DNA of 64,000 bases from Peterkaempfera podocarpi (GTDB lineage: Bacteria; Actinomycetota; Actinomycetes; Streptomycetales; Streptomycetaceae): positions 5,022,001 to 5,086,000 of the forward strand of contig NZ_CP162102.1 in NCBI RefSeq assembly GCF_042466665.1, given 5' to 3'. The notes beneath the pieces were generated by a model, which was given only the letters and a program-made list of their open reading frames with translations, searched no databases and was not told the DNA's origin. This document shows positions 15,591 to 24,439 of the stretch, piece by piece (position 1 is the stretch's first letter; each line of letters starts with the position of its first letter). The position numbers and the translations under genes are program-made.

Positions 15591-16952
15591 GTGGGACGAC
15601 TCTTCGGCACGGACGGCGTACGTGGCGTCGCCAACGCGGACCTCACCGCCGAGCTGGCGCTCGGCCTCTCGGTGGCCGCAGCACATGTGCTCGGCGACGC
15701 CGGGGCCTTCGAGGGCCACCGGCCGGTCGCGGTGGTCGGCCGCGACCCCCGCGCCTCGGGCGAGTTCCTGGAGGCCGCGGTCATCGCCGGCCTGGCCAGC
15801 TCCGGCGTGGACGTGCTGCGGGTCGGTGTGCTGCCCACCCCGGCGGTGGCCTACCTCACCGGTGCGCTCGGCGCGGACCTCGGCGTGATGCTCTCGGCCA
15901 GCCACAACCCGATGCCCGACAACGGCATCAAGTTCCTCGCCCGCGGGGGCCACAAGCTGGCCGACGAGATCGAGGACGCCATCGAGGAGCTCTACCACAG
16001 CCATGCCGCGGACGACTCCTGGCAGCGCCCGGTGGGCGCCGCGGTCGGCCGGGTCCGCAGCTACGACGAGGGCTTCGACCAGTACATCGCGCACCTGGTC
16101 GCCGTGCTGCCCAACCGGCTGGACGGGCTGAAGGTGGTCATCGACGGCGCCCACGGCGCCGCCGCCCGGATCTCCCCCGAGGCCTTCGCCCGCGCCGGCG
16201 CCGAGGTCGTCCACACCCTGGGGGCGGAGCCCAACGGCCTCAACATCAACGACGGCGTCGGCTCCACCCACATCGAGAAGCTGCGCACCGCGGTCCTCGA
16301 CCACGGCGCCGACCTGGGTGTCGCCCATGACGGCGACGCCGACCGCTGCCTGGCGGTGGACGCCGGCGGCAACGAGATCGACGGCGACCAGATCCTCGCG
16401 GTACTCGCGGTCGGCATGCGAGAGGCAGGCCGGCTGCGCAAGAACACCGTGGTCGGCACCGTGATGTCCAACCTCGGCTTCAAGCTGGCCATGGAGCGCG
16501 AGGGCATCGAGCTGGTGCAGACCGCGGTCGGCGACCGCTACATCCTGGAGTCGATGCGGGAGCACGGCTACTCGCTCGGCGGCGAGCAGTCCGGCCACGT
16601 CATCCTGCTGGACCACGCCACCACCGGCGACGGCACTCTCACCGGTCTGATGCTGGCCGCCCGGATCGCGGCCACCAAGCAGCCGCTGGCCGACCTGGCC
16701 GCCGTGATGTCGCGGCTGCCGCAGGTGCTGGTCAACGTCAAGGGCGTGGACCGCGGCCGGGTGAACACCTCCGAGGAGCTCGCCGCCGCGGTGGCCGCCG
16801 CCGAGAGCGAACTGGGTACCACCGGACGGGTGCTGCTGCGTCCCTCGGGCACCGAGCCGCTGGTCCGGGTGATGGTGGAGGCGGCCGAGGCGGAGCAGGC
16901 GCAGGCCGTCGCCGAGCGCCTCGCCGACGCCGTCCGCACCCATCTGGGCTGA
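15591..16952 (+). CDS. glmM: phosphoglucosamine mutase
   Basis: A 453-residue enzyme converting glucosamine-6-phosphate to glucosamine-1-phosphate for UDP-GlcNAc and peptidoglycan synthesis. The phosphoserine is S104 in MLSASHNPMPDNGIKF; the Mg site is DGDADRC and the sugar loop is GGEQSGH; RPSGTEP binds phosphate near the end. The GTG at 15591 (MGRLFGTDGVRG) has CGGAGG upstream; the frame is open back to 15432 without conservation. GlmS, which makes its substrate, is encoded 1.3 kb further on. Confidence 0.96.
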   Translation: MGRLFGTDGVRGVANADLTAELALGLSVAAAHVLGDAGAFEGHRPVAVVGRDPRASGEFLEAAVIAGLASSGVDVLRVGVLPTPAVAYLTGALGADLGVMLSASHNPMPDNGIKFLARGGHKLADEIEDAIEELYHSHAADDSWQRPVGAAVGRVRSYDEGFDQYIAHLVAVLPNRLDGLKVVIDGAHGAAARISPEAFARAGAEVVHTLGAEPNGLNINDGVGSTHIEKLRTAVLDHGADLGVAHDGDADRCLAVDAGGNEIDGDQILAVLAVGMREAGRLRKNTVVGTVMSNLGFKLAMEREGIELVQTAVGDRYILESMREHGYSLGGEQSGHVILLDHATTGDGTLTGLMLAARIAATKQPLADLAAVMSRLPQVLVNVKGVDRGRVNTSEELAAAVAAAESELGTTGRVLLRPSGTEPLVRVMVEAAEAEQAQAVAERLADAVRTHLG

Positions 16953-17054
16953 CCGGGCCTCCGGCCACCACCGGTGGAGCGGCCCGGCCGCCCCTGAGGG
17001 CGCCGCGCGGATGCCCGCCCCGCCCCGGCGGGCGCGGGCGTGCGCTTCCCCGCG

Positions 17055-17111
17055 CCCGGGGCGGCCCGGGGCGGCCCGGGGTGTGGGCCCGGGGTGTGGG
17101 CCCGGGGTGTG
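17055..17111. repeat. short G/C direct repeats between glmM and coaA
   Basis: Two copies of CCCGGGGCGG are followed by two copies of CCCGGGGTGTGGG and a partial third. The block ends at the base before the coaA stop codon, in the 159-base space between the convergent genes. It may serve as a termination region, or simply be slippage-prone sequence. Confidence 0.7.
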
Positions 17112-18121
17112 TCAGAGCTTGCGGAGGCGGGCCCGGCGCACCTTGTGGTCCGGGCCCTTCTGCAGCACGAGGGTGGCCCGGCCGCGGGTCGGCAGCACGT
17201 TCTCCAGCAGATTGGGCCGGTTGATGGTGCGCCACACGGTGCGCCCGTACTCCAGGGCCTCCTCCTCCGGCACGTCGGTGAAGCGGCGGAAGTACGACGA
17301 GGGGTCCTGGAAGGCTGTCTGCCGCAGCTTGCGGAAGCGGGAGAGGTACCAGGACTCGATGTCGTCGGTGCGCGCGTCGACATAGATGGAGAAGTCGAAG
17401 TAGTCGGAGACCGCCAGCCGGGTGCGGCCGTCCTTGCCGGGGAGGGCGGGCTGCAGCACGTTCAGCCCTTCGACGATCAGGATGTCGGGCCGGCGGACCG
17501 TCAGCTTCTCGCCCGGCACGATGTCATAGACCAGGTGGGAGTAGACCGGGGCCGTCACCTCGTCCTTGCCGGCCTTGACGTCCGCGACGAAGCGGGTGAG
17601 CGCCCGGCGGTCGTAGGACTCGGGGAACCCCTTGCGGGCCATCAGCCCGCGGCGCCGCAGCTCGGCGTTGGGCAGCAGGAAGCCGTCGGTGGTCACCAGC
17701 TCCACGCTGGGGTGCTCGGGCCAGCGCGCCAGCAGCGCCTGGAGCAGCCGTGCCGTGGTGGACTTGCCGACCGCGACCGACCCGGCCACGCCGATGACGA
17801 AGGGCGTACGGACGGCCTCGGCGTCGGGCCCCTCCGGGAACTTGGGGCTGCCCAGGAAGGTCCCGAGCGCGCCGCGCAGTTCCCTGGTGGCGTGGATGTA
17901 GAGGTTGAGCAGCCGGGAGAGCGGCAGATAGACGTCGACCACCTCGTCGAGGTCCATGGCGTCGCCGAGGCCGCGCAGCCGCTCCACCTCGGCCGCGGTG
18001 AGCGGCAGCGGGGTGCGTCGCGCAGTGCGCTCCACTCCGCTCGGTCCAGGTCCACGTACGGGGTCGGGGAGGGCGCCGTCACGCTCTGCAGGCGGGCATC
18101 GGTCGTCAGCACATGGTCCAT
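17112..18121 (-). CDS. coaA: type I pantothenate kinase (one-base frameshift near the N-terminus)
   Basis: CoaA phosphorylates pantothenate, the first step of CoA synthesis. Most of the protein is intact: P-loop GVAGSVAVGKST, TTDGFLLPNAEL, DILIVEGLNVLQ, YVDARTDDIESW. The expected N-terminus (PYVDLDRAEWSALRD) sits in another frame directly upstream, and joining the two needs one extra base between about 18011 and 18025, giving the usual SALRD-x-TPLPLT. The span of 1010 bases is one short of a multiple of three, which agrees. Read without correction, the downstream frame opens at 18164 with an unrelated 54-residue head. Because coaA is normally essential I favour a sequence error. It is divergent from glmS. 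Confidence 0.8.
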
Positions 18122-18241
18122 TGTCGTCGGTGCGGTCGGCGGCGTGGGGTGTGCGTTCCGTCACGGACGGATCACCCGGGGAGGGCTCACCCGGTGTGAC
18201 GAGTCGTACCGGTGGGCCGGAGGCAGCTTATGCTGGCGCTC

Positions 18242-20098
18242 ATGTGCGGAATCGTTGGATATGTGGGCGGGCAGCCCGCGCTTGATGTAGTGATCGCGGG
18301 TCTGAAGAGACTGGAGTACCGGGGGTACGACTCGGCGGGTGTCGCCGTCCAGACCGGGACGGACGGCCTGCTGGCCGTCGACAAGCGGGCGGGCAAGCTC
18401 GCCAATCTGGAGAAGTCCCTCGCCGACGCTCCGCTCCCCGGTGGCACCACCGGTATCGGCCACACCCGCTGGGCCACCCACGGCGGCCCCACGGACGCCA
18501 ACGCCCACCCCCATCTGGACGGCGCGAACAGGGTCGCGGTCGTCCACAACGGGATCATCGAGAACTTCGCGGCACTGCGGGCCGAGCTCGCCGAGCGCGG
18601 CCATGAGCTGCGCTCCGAGACCGACACCGAGGTCGTGGCGCATCTGCTGGGCGAGGAGTACGCCCCGGCCGGGGGCGACCTGGCCGAGGCGATGCGGCGG
18701 GTCTGCCGCCGGCTGGACGGCGCCTTCACCCTGGTGGCGGTGCACGCGGACGCGCCCGGAGTGGTGGTGGGCGCCCGCCGTAACTCCCCGCTGGTGGTCG
18801 GCCGCGGCGAGGGCGAGAACTTCCTCGCCTCGGATGTCGCCGCCTTCATCGCCCACACCCGCGAGGCGATCGAGCTGGGCCAGGACCAGGTCGTGGAGCT
18901 GCGCGCCGACGCGGTCACGGTGACCGACTTCGACGGCGCCCCGGCGGACGTCCGCGAGTACCACGTGGACTGGGACGCCTCGGCCGCCGAGAAGGGCGGC
19001 TACGACTACTTCATGCTGAAGGAGATCGCCGAGCAGCCCAAGGCGGTCGCCGACACCCTGCTGGGGCGGATCGGCACCGACGGCCGGCTGACCCTGGACG
19101 AGGTGCGCATCGAGGACCGGGTGCTGCGGGCGGTCGACAAGATCGTCATCGTGGCCTGCGGCACCGCCTTCCACGCGGGCATGATCGCCAAGTACGCCAT
19201 CGAGCACTGGACCCGGCTGCCCTGCGAGGTGGAGCTGGCCAGCGAGTTCCGCTACCGCGACCCGATCCTCGACCAGCAGACCCTGGTGATCGCCATTTCG
19301 CAGTCCGGCGAGACCATGGACACCCTGATGGCCCTGCGGCACGCCCGCGAGCAGGGCGCCAAGGTGCTGGCGATCTGCAACACCAACGGCTCCACCATCC
19401 CCCGCGAGTCCGACGCGGTGCTCTACACCCACGCGGGGCCCGAGGTGGCGGTGGCCTCCACCAAGGCGTTCCTCACCCAGTTGGTGGCCTGCTACCTGGT
19501 CGCCCTCTACCTGGGCCAGGTCCGCGGCACCAAGTGGGGCGACGAGATCAACACGGTCATCCGGCAGCTCGCCGACGCGCCCCGCCAGGTGGAGGAGGTG
19601 CTGGGCACCATGGAGCCGGTGCGTGAGCTCGCCCGCTCGCTGTCCTCCGCCTCCGCGGTGCTCTTCCTCGGCCGCCATGTGGGCTACCCGGTGGCACTGG
19701 AGGGTGCGCTCAAGCTCAAGGAGCTGGCGTACATGCACGCCGAGGGCTTCGCGGCGGGAGAGCTCAAGCACGGCCCGATCGCGCTGATCGAGCAGGACCT
19801 GCCGGTGGTCGTGGTGGTGCCCTCGCCGCGCGGCCGCTCGGTGCTGCACGACAAGATCGTCTCCAACATCCAGGAGATCCGCGCCCGCGGTGCCCGCACC
19901 ATCGTGATCGCGGAGGAGGGGGACGAGACGGTGGCGCCCTACGCCGACCACCTGATCCGCATCCCGGTGACCCCGACGCTGCTCCAGCCGCTGGTCTCCA
20001 CGGTGCCGCTGCAGGTCTTCGCCTGCGAGCTGGCCACCGCCCGGGGCCACGAGGTGGACCAGCCGCGCAACCTCGCCAAGTCGGTGACCGTCGAGTAG
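18242..20098 (+). CDS. glmS: glutamine--fructose-6-phosphate aminotransferase
   Basis: A 618-residue enzyme making glucosamine-6-phosphate. The N-terminal glutaminase domain starts MCGIVGYVGGQPALD, with Cys2 as nucleophile after Met removal, and has HTRWATHG and the HNGIIENF motif. Two SIS sugar-isomerase domains follow (CGTAFHAG, ISQSGETMDT, STKAFLTQ) and the end is PRNLAKSVTVE. The need for an N-terminal Cys fixes the start at 18242, although GGAGG at 18219-18223 is better placed for an ATG at 18230. With glmM it supplies UDP-GlcNAc. Confidence 0.96.
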   Translation: MCGIVGYVGGQPALDVVIAGLKRLEYRGYDSAGVAVQTGTDGLLAVDKRAGKLANLEKSLADAPLPGGTTGIGHTRWATHGGPTDANAHPHLDGANRVAVVHNGIIENFAALRAELAERGHELRSETDTEVVAHLLGEEYAPAGGDLAEAMRRVCRRLDGAFTLVAVHADAPGVVVGARRNSPLVVGRGEGENFLASDVAAFIAHTREAIELGQDQVVELRADAVTVTDFDGAPADVREYHVDWDASAAEKGGYDYFMLKEIAEQPKAVADTLLGRIGTDGRLTLDEVRIEDRVLRAVDKIVIVACGTAFHAGMIAKYAIEHWTRLPCEVELASEFRYRDPILDQQTLVIAISQSGETMDTLMALRHAREQGAKVLAICNTNGSTIPRESDAVLYTHAGPEVAVASTKAFLTQLVACYLVALYLGQVRGTKWGDEINTVIRQLADAPRQVEEVLGTMEPVRELARSLSSASAVLFLGRHVGYPVALEGALKLKELAYMHAEGFAAGELKHGPIALIEQDLPVVVVVPSPRGRSVLHDKIVSNIQEIRARGARTIVIAEEGDETVAPYADHLIRIPVTPTLLQPLVSTVPLQVFACELATARGHEVDQPRNLAKSVTVE

Positions 20099-20113
20099 CC
20101 CACCCCGTTCGGC

Positions 20114-20153
20114 GCAGTCCGGGCCGTCCCCGTCCGGGGGCGGCCCGGACTGC
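20114..20153 (+). terminator. hairpin terminator after glmS
   Basis: A 13-bp perfect stem (20114-20126 with 20141-20153) with an inner CCCC/GGGG fold, 15 bases after the glmS stop. Confidence 0.7.
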
Positions 20154-20223
20154 TGTATCCGCCGCTGTGCGCGATGCTGTGGAACAACAGTGCGGGACGG
20201 CCCGTGGGGACAGGAGCGAGCGG

Positions 20224-20592
20224 ATGATCATAGGTGTGGGCATCGATGTCGCCGCCATCGACCGCTTCGGTGCGTCGCTGGAGCGGACGCCGCGGATGGC
20301 CGAGCGCCTCTTCACCGAGGGGGAGCTCTACCTTCCGTCGGGCGAGCGGCGCGGCACCGCCTCGCTGGCGGTCCGGTTCGCGGCCAAGGAGGCGCTGGCC
20401 AAGGCGCTGGGGGCGCCGTCCGGCCTCAACTGGCTGGACGCCGAGGTGTACAGCGAGCCGTCCGGGCGGCCGCTGCTGAAAGTCGGGGGGACCGTCGCCG
20501 CCCGCGCCTCCGAACTCGGGGTGACCGCCTGGCATGTGTCGCTCAGCCATGACGCGGGCGTGGCGTCGGCTGTGGTGATCGCCGAAGGGTGA
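20224..20592 (+). CDS. acpS: holo-[acyl-carrier-protein] synthase
   Basis: A 122-residue phosphopantetheinyl transferase that loads CoA-derived arms onto ACP. Conserved motifs are GVGIDVAAIDRF (Mg-binding Asp) and RFAAKEALAKALG, and the C-terminal VSLSHD. The start at 20224 (MIIGVGIDV) fits AcpS; the frame extends to 20167 without conservation. It lies 43 bases before the NAD(P)HX gene and 3 kb from coaA, a CoA-pathway gene. Confidence 0.94.
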   Translation: MIIGVGIDVAAIDRFGASLERTPRMAERLFTEGELYLPSGERRGTASLAVRFAAKEALAKALGAPSGLNWLDAEVYSEPSGRPLLKVGGTVAARASELGVTAWHVSLSHDAGVASAVVIAEG

Positions 20593-20635
20593 CACTCGTT
20601 CGGCGGACAGGCGGAAGTCGCTGAGGGAGGCTCGG

Positions 20636-22239
20636 ATGCGGTATGCGCACACGGTCGAGCGGGTGCGGGCGGCAGAGGCTGCGCTGATGGCCCGGGTACC
20701 GGACGGTGCGCTGATGCAGCGGGCCGCGGCGGGACTGGCCGCCACCTGCGCCCAGGCGCTGACGGACCTGCGTGGCGGCGTCTACGGCAGCAGGGTGGCG
20801 GTGCTCGCCGGCAGCGGGGACAACGGGGGCGACGCGCTCTATGCGGGCGCCCGGCTGGCCCGGCGCGGTGCGGGGGTCACCGCGGTGCTGCTGACGCCGG
20901 AGCGGGCGCACCAGGGCGGTCTGGCGGCGCTGCGGGCGGCGGGTGGCACGGTGGTGGCGCACGGCAGGGCGGCGGCGGAGGCGGCGGTGGACCGTGCCGA
21001 CCTGGTGCTGGACGGCATCGTCGGCATCGGCGGGCAGGGCGGGCTGCGCCCCGAGGCGGCGTCCTGCGCGGCGGCGGCCCAGCGGGCCCGGGAGCGGCAC
21101 GGGGCGCTGGTGGTGGCCGTCGACCTGCCCAGCGGGGTCGACGCGGACACCGGAGAGGTCCACGGGGCGGCCGTACGGGCCGATGTGACCGTCACCTTCG
21201 GCACCCACAAGCCGGGGCTGCTGGTGGACCCGGGGGCCGGGTACGCGGGGGTGGTGCGGCTGGTGGACATCGGTCTGGGGCCCGAGCTCGGGGTCGGCCG
21301 GCCCGGCGGTCCGGCCGCGGCCGAGGCCCTGCAGCACGCCGATCTGGCGGCGCTGCTGCCGATGCCCACCGGCGAGAGCGACAAGTACCGGCGCGGGGTA
21401 CTGGGCATCGCCGCCGGCTCCGCCCGGTACCCGGGGGCGGCCGTGCTGGCCGTCGCCGGGGCGCTGCACGGGGAGCGGGGGCGGTGCGGTACGCGGGCAG
21501 CGCGGCCGAGGAGGTGGTGCGGCGCTTCCCGGAGACCCTGGTGACCGCGGGCGGGCCGCAGGAGGCCGGCCGGGTCCAGGCCTGGGTGGTGGGGCCGGGC
21601 CTGGGCGACGACACCGACCGGGGGATGCGCGAGGCGCTGGCCCAGGACGACCTGCCGGTGCTGATCGACGCCGACGGGCTGAGCTGGCTGGCCGAGAGGG
21701 GCCCGGCCGCACTGGAGGGCCGCACCGGCCCGGTGCTGCTCACCCCGCACGCGGGCGAGGCCACCAGGCTGCTGGCCGCGGCCCATCGGGGCGCCACGGC
21801 CGACTCGGTGGCCCACGCCCGGCTGCGGCACGCGGTGCGGCTGGCCGAGCTGTACGGGGCGACGGTGCTGCTCAAGGGGTCCACCACGGTGGTGGTCCCG
21901 GCCCCGGCCGAGGCCGCCGCGACCCGGGGTGCCTGGCACCGGGAGTGGCCGACCTTCCCGGTGGCCGGCGGTTCCCCCGTACGGGTAAACCCGACCGGTA
22001 CGCCCTGGCTGGCCACGGCCGGCAGCGGCGATGTGCTCTCGGGCCTGGCCGGAGCGCTGCTGGCGGCCGGACTGGCGCCGGTGGACGCGGCGTCCGGTGC
22101 CGCCTATCTGCACGGTCTCGCCGCCCGGGTCGCCGCGGCGGGCCGCCGTGGCGACCCCGCGGACGGCGCCCCGGTCTCCGCCCTCGATGTGGCGGGGGCG
22201 CTGCGCGCCGCCTGGCGCCGGGTCCGGGCCTCGGGCTGA
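20636..22239 (+). CDS. bifunctional NAD(P)H-hydrate epimerase/dehydratase (one-base frameshift)
   Basis: Repairs hydrated NAD(P)H. The N-terminal YjeF-type epimerase domain (20636 to about 21290) has SGDNGGDALYAGARL and DLPSGVDADTGEVHG. The C-terminal ADP-dependent dehydratase domain has VLLTPHAGEATRLL, KGSTTVV and TAGSGDVLSGLAGALL. The two halves are in different frames; adding one G to the GGGG run at 21470-21473 restores the expected ALHGGAGAVRYAGSAA. The 1604-base span is one short of a multiple of three. I read it as one gene (usual length about 480-530) with a homopolymer loss. Confidence 0.85.
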
Positions 22240-22258
22240 CGGTTCCTCATCTCTCCTA

Positions 22259-22290
22259 CGGCGGCCGGGCGCACCAGCGCCCGGCCGCCG
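22259..22290 (+). terminator. hairpin terminator after the NAD(P)HX gene
   Basis: A perfect 14-bp stem (22259-22272 with 22277-22290) and ACCA loop, 20 bases after the stop. Confidence 0.75.
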
Positions 22291-22441
22291 CTCTGCTGTC
22301 CGCCCATCACATGTCCATAACGCGTGCAACCGAAGTGGCCGGTCGGACGGTCATTTCAGATGTGCGGGCGAGTGCCCGCACGACTCTCTGGGGGAATGGC
22401 GCGCCGCGTCGTCGACGGGCGTGTGCCGAGGAGGCGAGAGC

Positions 22442-23137
22442 ATGCGAATCAGGCAGGTGTCCGGTAGACGGGCAGGGGCGGCGCTGGCCACGGCGGCCCT
22501 GGTGGCCCCGCTGTCGTTGTTCGTGGTGGGGGGCGAGGCGCAGGCGGCCACGTCCTGCACCACCAAGACCGGTCCCTACCAGCGGCAGGTGGAGTCGTAC
22601 CTGAAGCTGAAGGTGGACGGAAAGCAGTCCGCCACCGACTGCCGGGCGATCCAGAAGTTCCAGGTCAAGTATGGGATCAGCCCGCACATCGGCTACGCCG
22701 GCCCGGTCACCTGGGGCAAGGTCCAGGAGCTGAAGGCCAAGGCCAACCCCAACGCCGCAGGCAAGTGCCCGACCAACAAGGGCCGGATCGCCTGTGTGGA
22801 TCTGGGGCGCCAGCTGATGTGGGTCCAGAACGGCAAGAAGGTGATCTTCAGCCCGGTCAAGATCCGCTCCGGCCGCAACAACTACGAGACCCGCACCGGG
22901 CTCAAGCGCATCTACTGGCGCCACCAGAACCACTGGTCGACGCTGTACAACGTGGCGATGCCGTACAGCCAGTTCTTCGACGGCGGCGAGGCGTTCCACG
23001 GGGTGTCCATCCCGATCTCCACCCCTCCGGGCTCGCACGGCTGCGTCAACATGACCAACAGCGACGCCAAGCGCCTCTGGGGCGTGCTCAAGCTCCACGA
23101 CTACGTCTACGTCTGGGGCAAGCGCCCCGGCACCTGA
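22442..23137 (+). CDS. secreted L,D-transpeptidase with peptidoglycan-binding domain
   Basis: A 231-residue exported protein. Residues 1-34 are a signal peptide (RIRQ..RR, then a hydrophobic stretch and AQA-A cleavage-like site). A short peptidoglycan-binding domain follows (about 45-95; YLKLKVDGKQSATDCRAIQK, then FQVKYGI). The YkuD catalytic domain ends GGEAFHGVSIPIS / PPGSHGCVNM with nucleophile C201. Such enzymes form 3-3 crosslinks in peptidoglycan. The start has GAGGCGAGAG upstream. The alr gene downstream supplies D-Ala for the same polymer. Confidence 0.9.
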   Translation: MRIRQVSGRRAGAALATAALVAPLSLFVVGGEAQAATSCTTKTGPYQRQVESYLKLKVDGKQSATDCRAIQKFQVKYGISPHIGYAGPVTWGKVQELKAKANPNAAGKCPTNKGRIACVDLGRQLMWVQNGKKVIFSPVKIRSGRNNYETRTGLKRIYWRHQNHWSTLYNVAMPYSQFFDGGEAFHGVSIPISTPPGSHGCVNMTNSDAKRLWGVLKLHDYVYVWGKRPGT

Positions 23138-23157
23138 TCGAAAGCCCCCCAGCGGGC

Positions 23158-23198
23158 CGCGGCGCCCGCCCCCAGCAGGACCGGGGGCGGGCGCCGCG
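23158..23198 (+). terminator. hairpin terminator after the L,D-transpeptidase gene
   Basis: A perfect 16-bp stem (23158-23173 with 23183-23198), 20 bases after the stop codon. Confidence 0.8.
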
Positions 23199-23256
23199 CG
23201 TGTTCCCGATCACCTCCGGAGGGCCGCACAGCAGTGGGATGGGAGACTGGCAGGCG

Positions 23257-24438
23257 ATGAGAACAGCAATGCGTGCTGAAGCAACCGTGGACCTGGCCGC
23301 GCTGCGGGCCAACGTCGAAGCCCTGGACGCCAGGGTCGGCCGGGCCGCGGTGATGGCTGTGGTGAAGGCGGACGCCTACGGTCACGGCCTGCTGCCCTGC
23401 GCCCGGGAGGCGCTGCTGGCGGGCGCGCCCTGGCTGGGAACCGCCACCCCGGAGGAGGCCCTGGCGCTGCGCGCCGCCGGGATCGGCCCGGACCGGGCAC
23501 GGGTGCTCTGCTGGCTCTGGACGCCCGGCGGGCCCTGGGACGAGGCGCTGCGCGCCCAGGTGGACATCTCCGTCAGCGGCCGCTGGGCCCTCACCGAGCT
23601 GCTGGCCGCCGTCGAGCGCACCGGCGTCCCGGCCAGGATCCACCTGAAGGCCGACACCGGTCTGGGCCGCAACGGCTGCCAGCCGCACGACTGGCCCGAC
23701 CTGGTGGCCGCCGCCCGTCGCGCCGAGGCGGCGGGACAGCTGCGGATCGCGGGCATCTGGTCGCACTTCGCCGCGGCGGACGAGCCGGGCCATCCCTCGA
23801 TCCAGGCCCAGCTGACCGCCTTCCGCGAGGCGCTGGCGCATGCGGAGGCACAGGGTGCCGAGCCCGAGGTGCGCCACCTCGCCAACTCGCCCGCCACCCT
23901 GCTGCTGCCCGAGGCCCACTACGACCTGGTCCGCACCGGAGTGGCGATGTACGGGCTCTCCCCGGTCCCCGAGGAGGGCTCGCCGGCCGACTTCGGGCTG
24001 CGTCCGGTGATGACCCTGGAGGCCAGGCTGGCCTCGGTCAAGCAGGTGCCCGGCGGCCACGGGGTGAGCTACGGCCACCACTACACGACCCCCGGCGAGA
24101 CCTCGCTGGCCCTGGTGCCGCTGGGCTACGCCGACGGCATCCCCCGCCACGCCAGCGGCTGCGGCCCCGTCCAGGTGGCCGGGAAGTGGCGCACGGTGGC
24201 CGGCCGGGTCGCGATGGACCAGTTCGTGGTGGACCTGGGCGGCGACCATGCCGCCGCCGGCGACGAGGCGGTGCTGTTCGGCCCGGGGGACCGGGGCGAG
24301 CCCACCGCCGAGGACTGGGCGCGGGCCTGCGGGACGATCTCCTACGAGATCGTCACCCGGATCGGGGTAAGAGTTCCCCGCAGGTATGTGCACGGTCGGG
24401 CCGGCGCCGAGCCGGGCGGGCAGGAGGTCACCCTCTGA
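23257..24438 (+). CDS. alr: alanine racemase
   Basis: A PLP enzyme interconverting L- and D-alanine for cell-wall synthesis, 393 residues from ATG 23257. The PLP lysine is K37 in VVKADAYGHG; the second catalytic base is the Tyr of GVSYGHHYT; RVAMDQFVVDL is the conserved C-terminal motif. Alternative in-frame starts are 23239 and 23269; none has an ideal ribosome site (GGGAG at 23241-23245 fits 23257 best). The alpha/beta hydrolase gene starts 1 base after the stop. Confidence 0.93.
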   Translation: MRTAMRAEATVDLAALRANVEALDARVGRAAVMAVVKADAYGHGLLPCAREALLAGAPWLGTATPEEALALRAAGIGPDRARVLCWLWTPGGPWDEALRAQVDISVSGRWALTELLAAVERTGVPARIHLKADTGLGRNGCQPHDWPDLVAAARRAEAAGQLRIAGIWSHFAAADEPGHPSIQAQLTAFREALAHAEAQGAEPEVRHLANSPATLLLPEAHYDLVRTGVAMYGLSPVPEEGSPADFGLRPVMTLEARLASVKQVPGGHGVSYGHHYTTPGETSLALVPLGYADGIPRHASGCGPVQVAGKWRTVAGRVAMDQFVVDLGGDHAAAGDEAVLFGPGDRGEPTAEDWARACGTISYEIVTRIGVRVPRRYVHGRAGAEPGGQEVTL

Positions 24439-24439
24439 T

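Noticed and set aside
18122..18164. Coding extension of coaA to GTG/ATG at 18164
   Set aside because: The in-frame head from 18164 does not resemble CoaA; the true N-terminus is found in the other frame, so the extension results from the frame break.
18161..20050. A 629-codon open frame on the minus strand across glmS
   Set aside because: It mirrors the glmS gene; the translation is low-complexity His/Arg/Gly/Val-rich with no family features. Such antisense frames are common in high-G+C genes.
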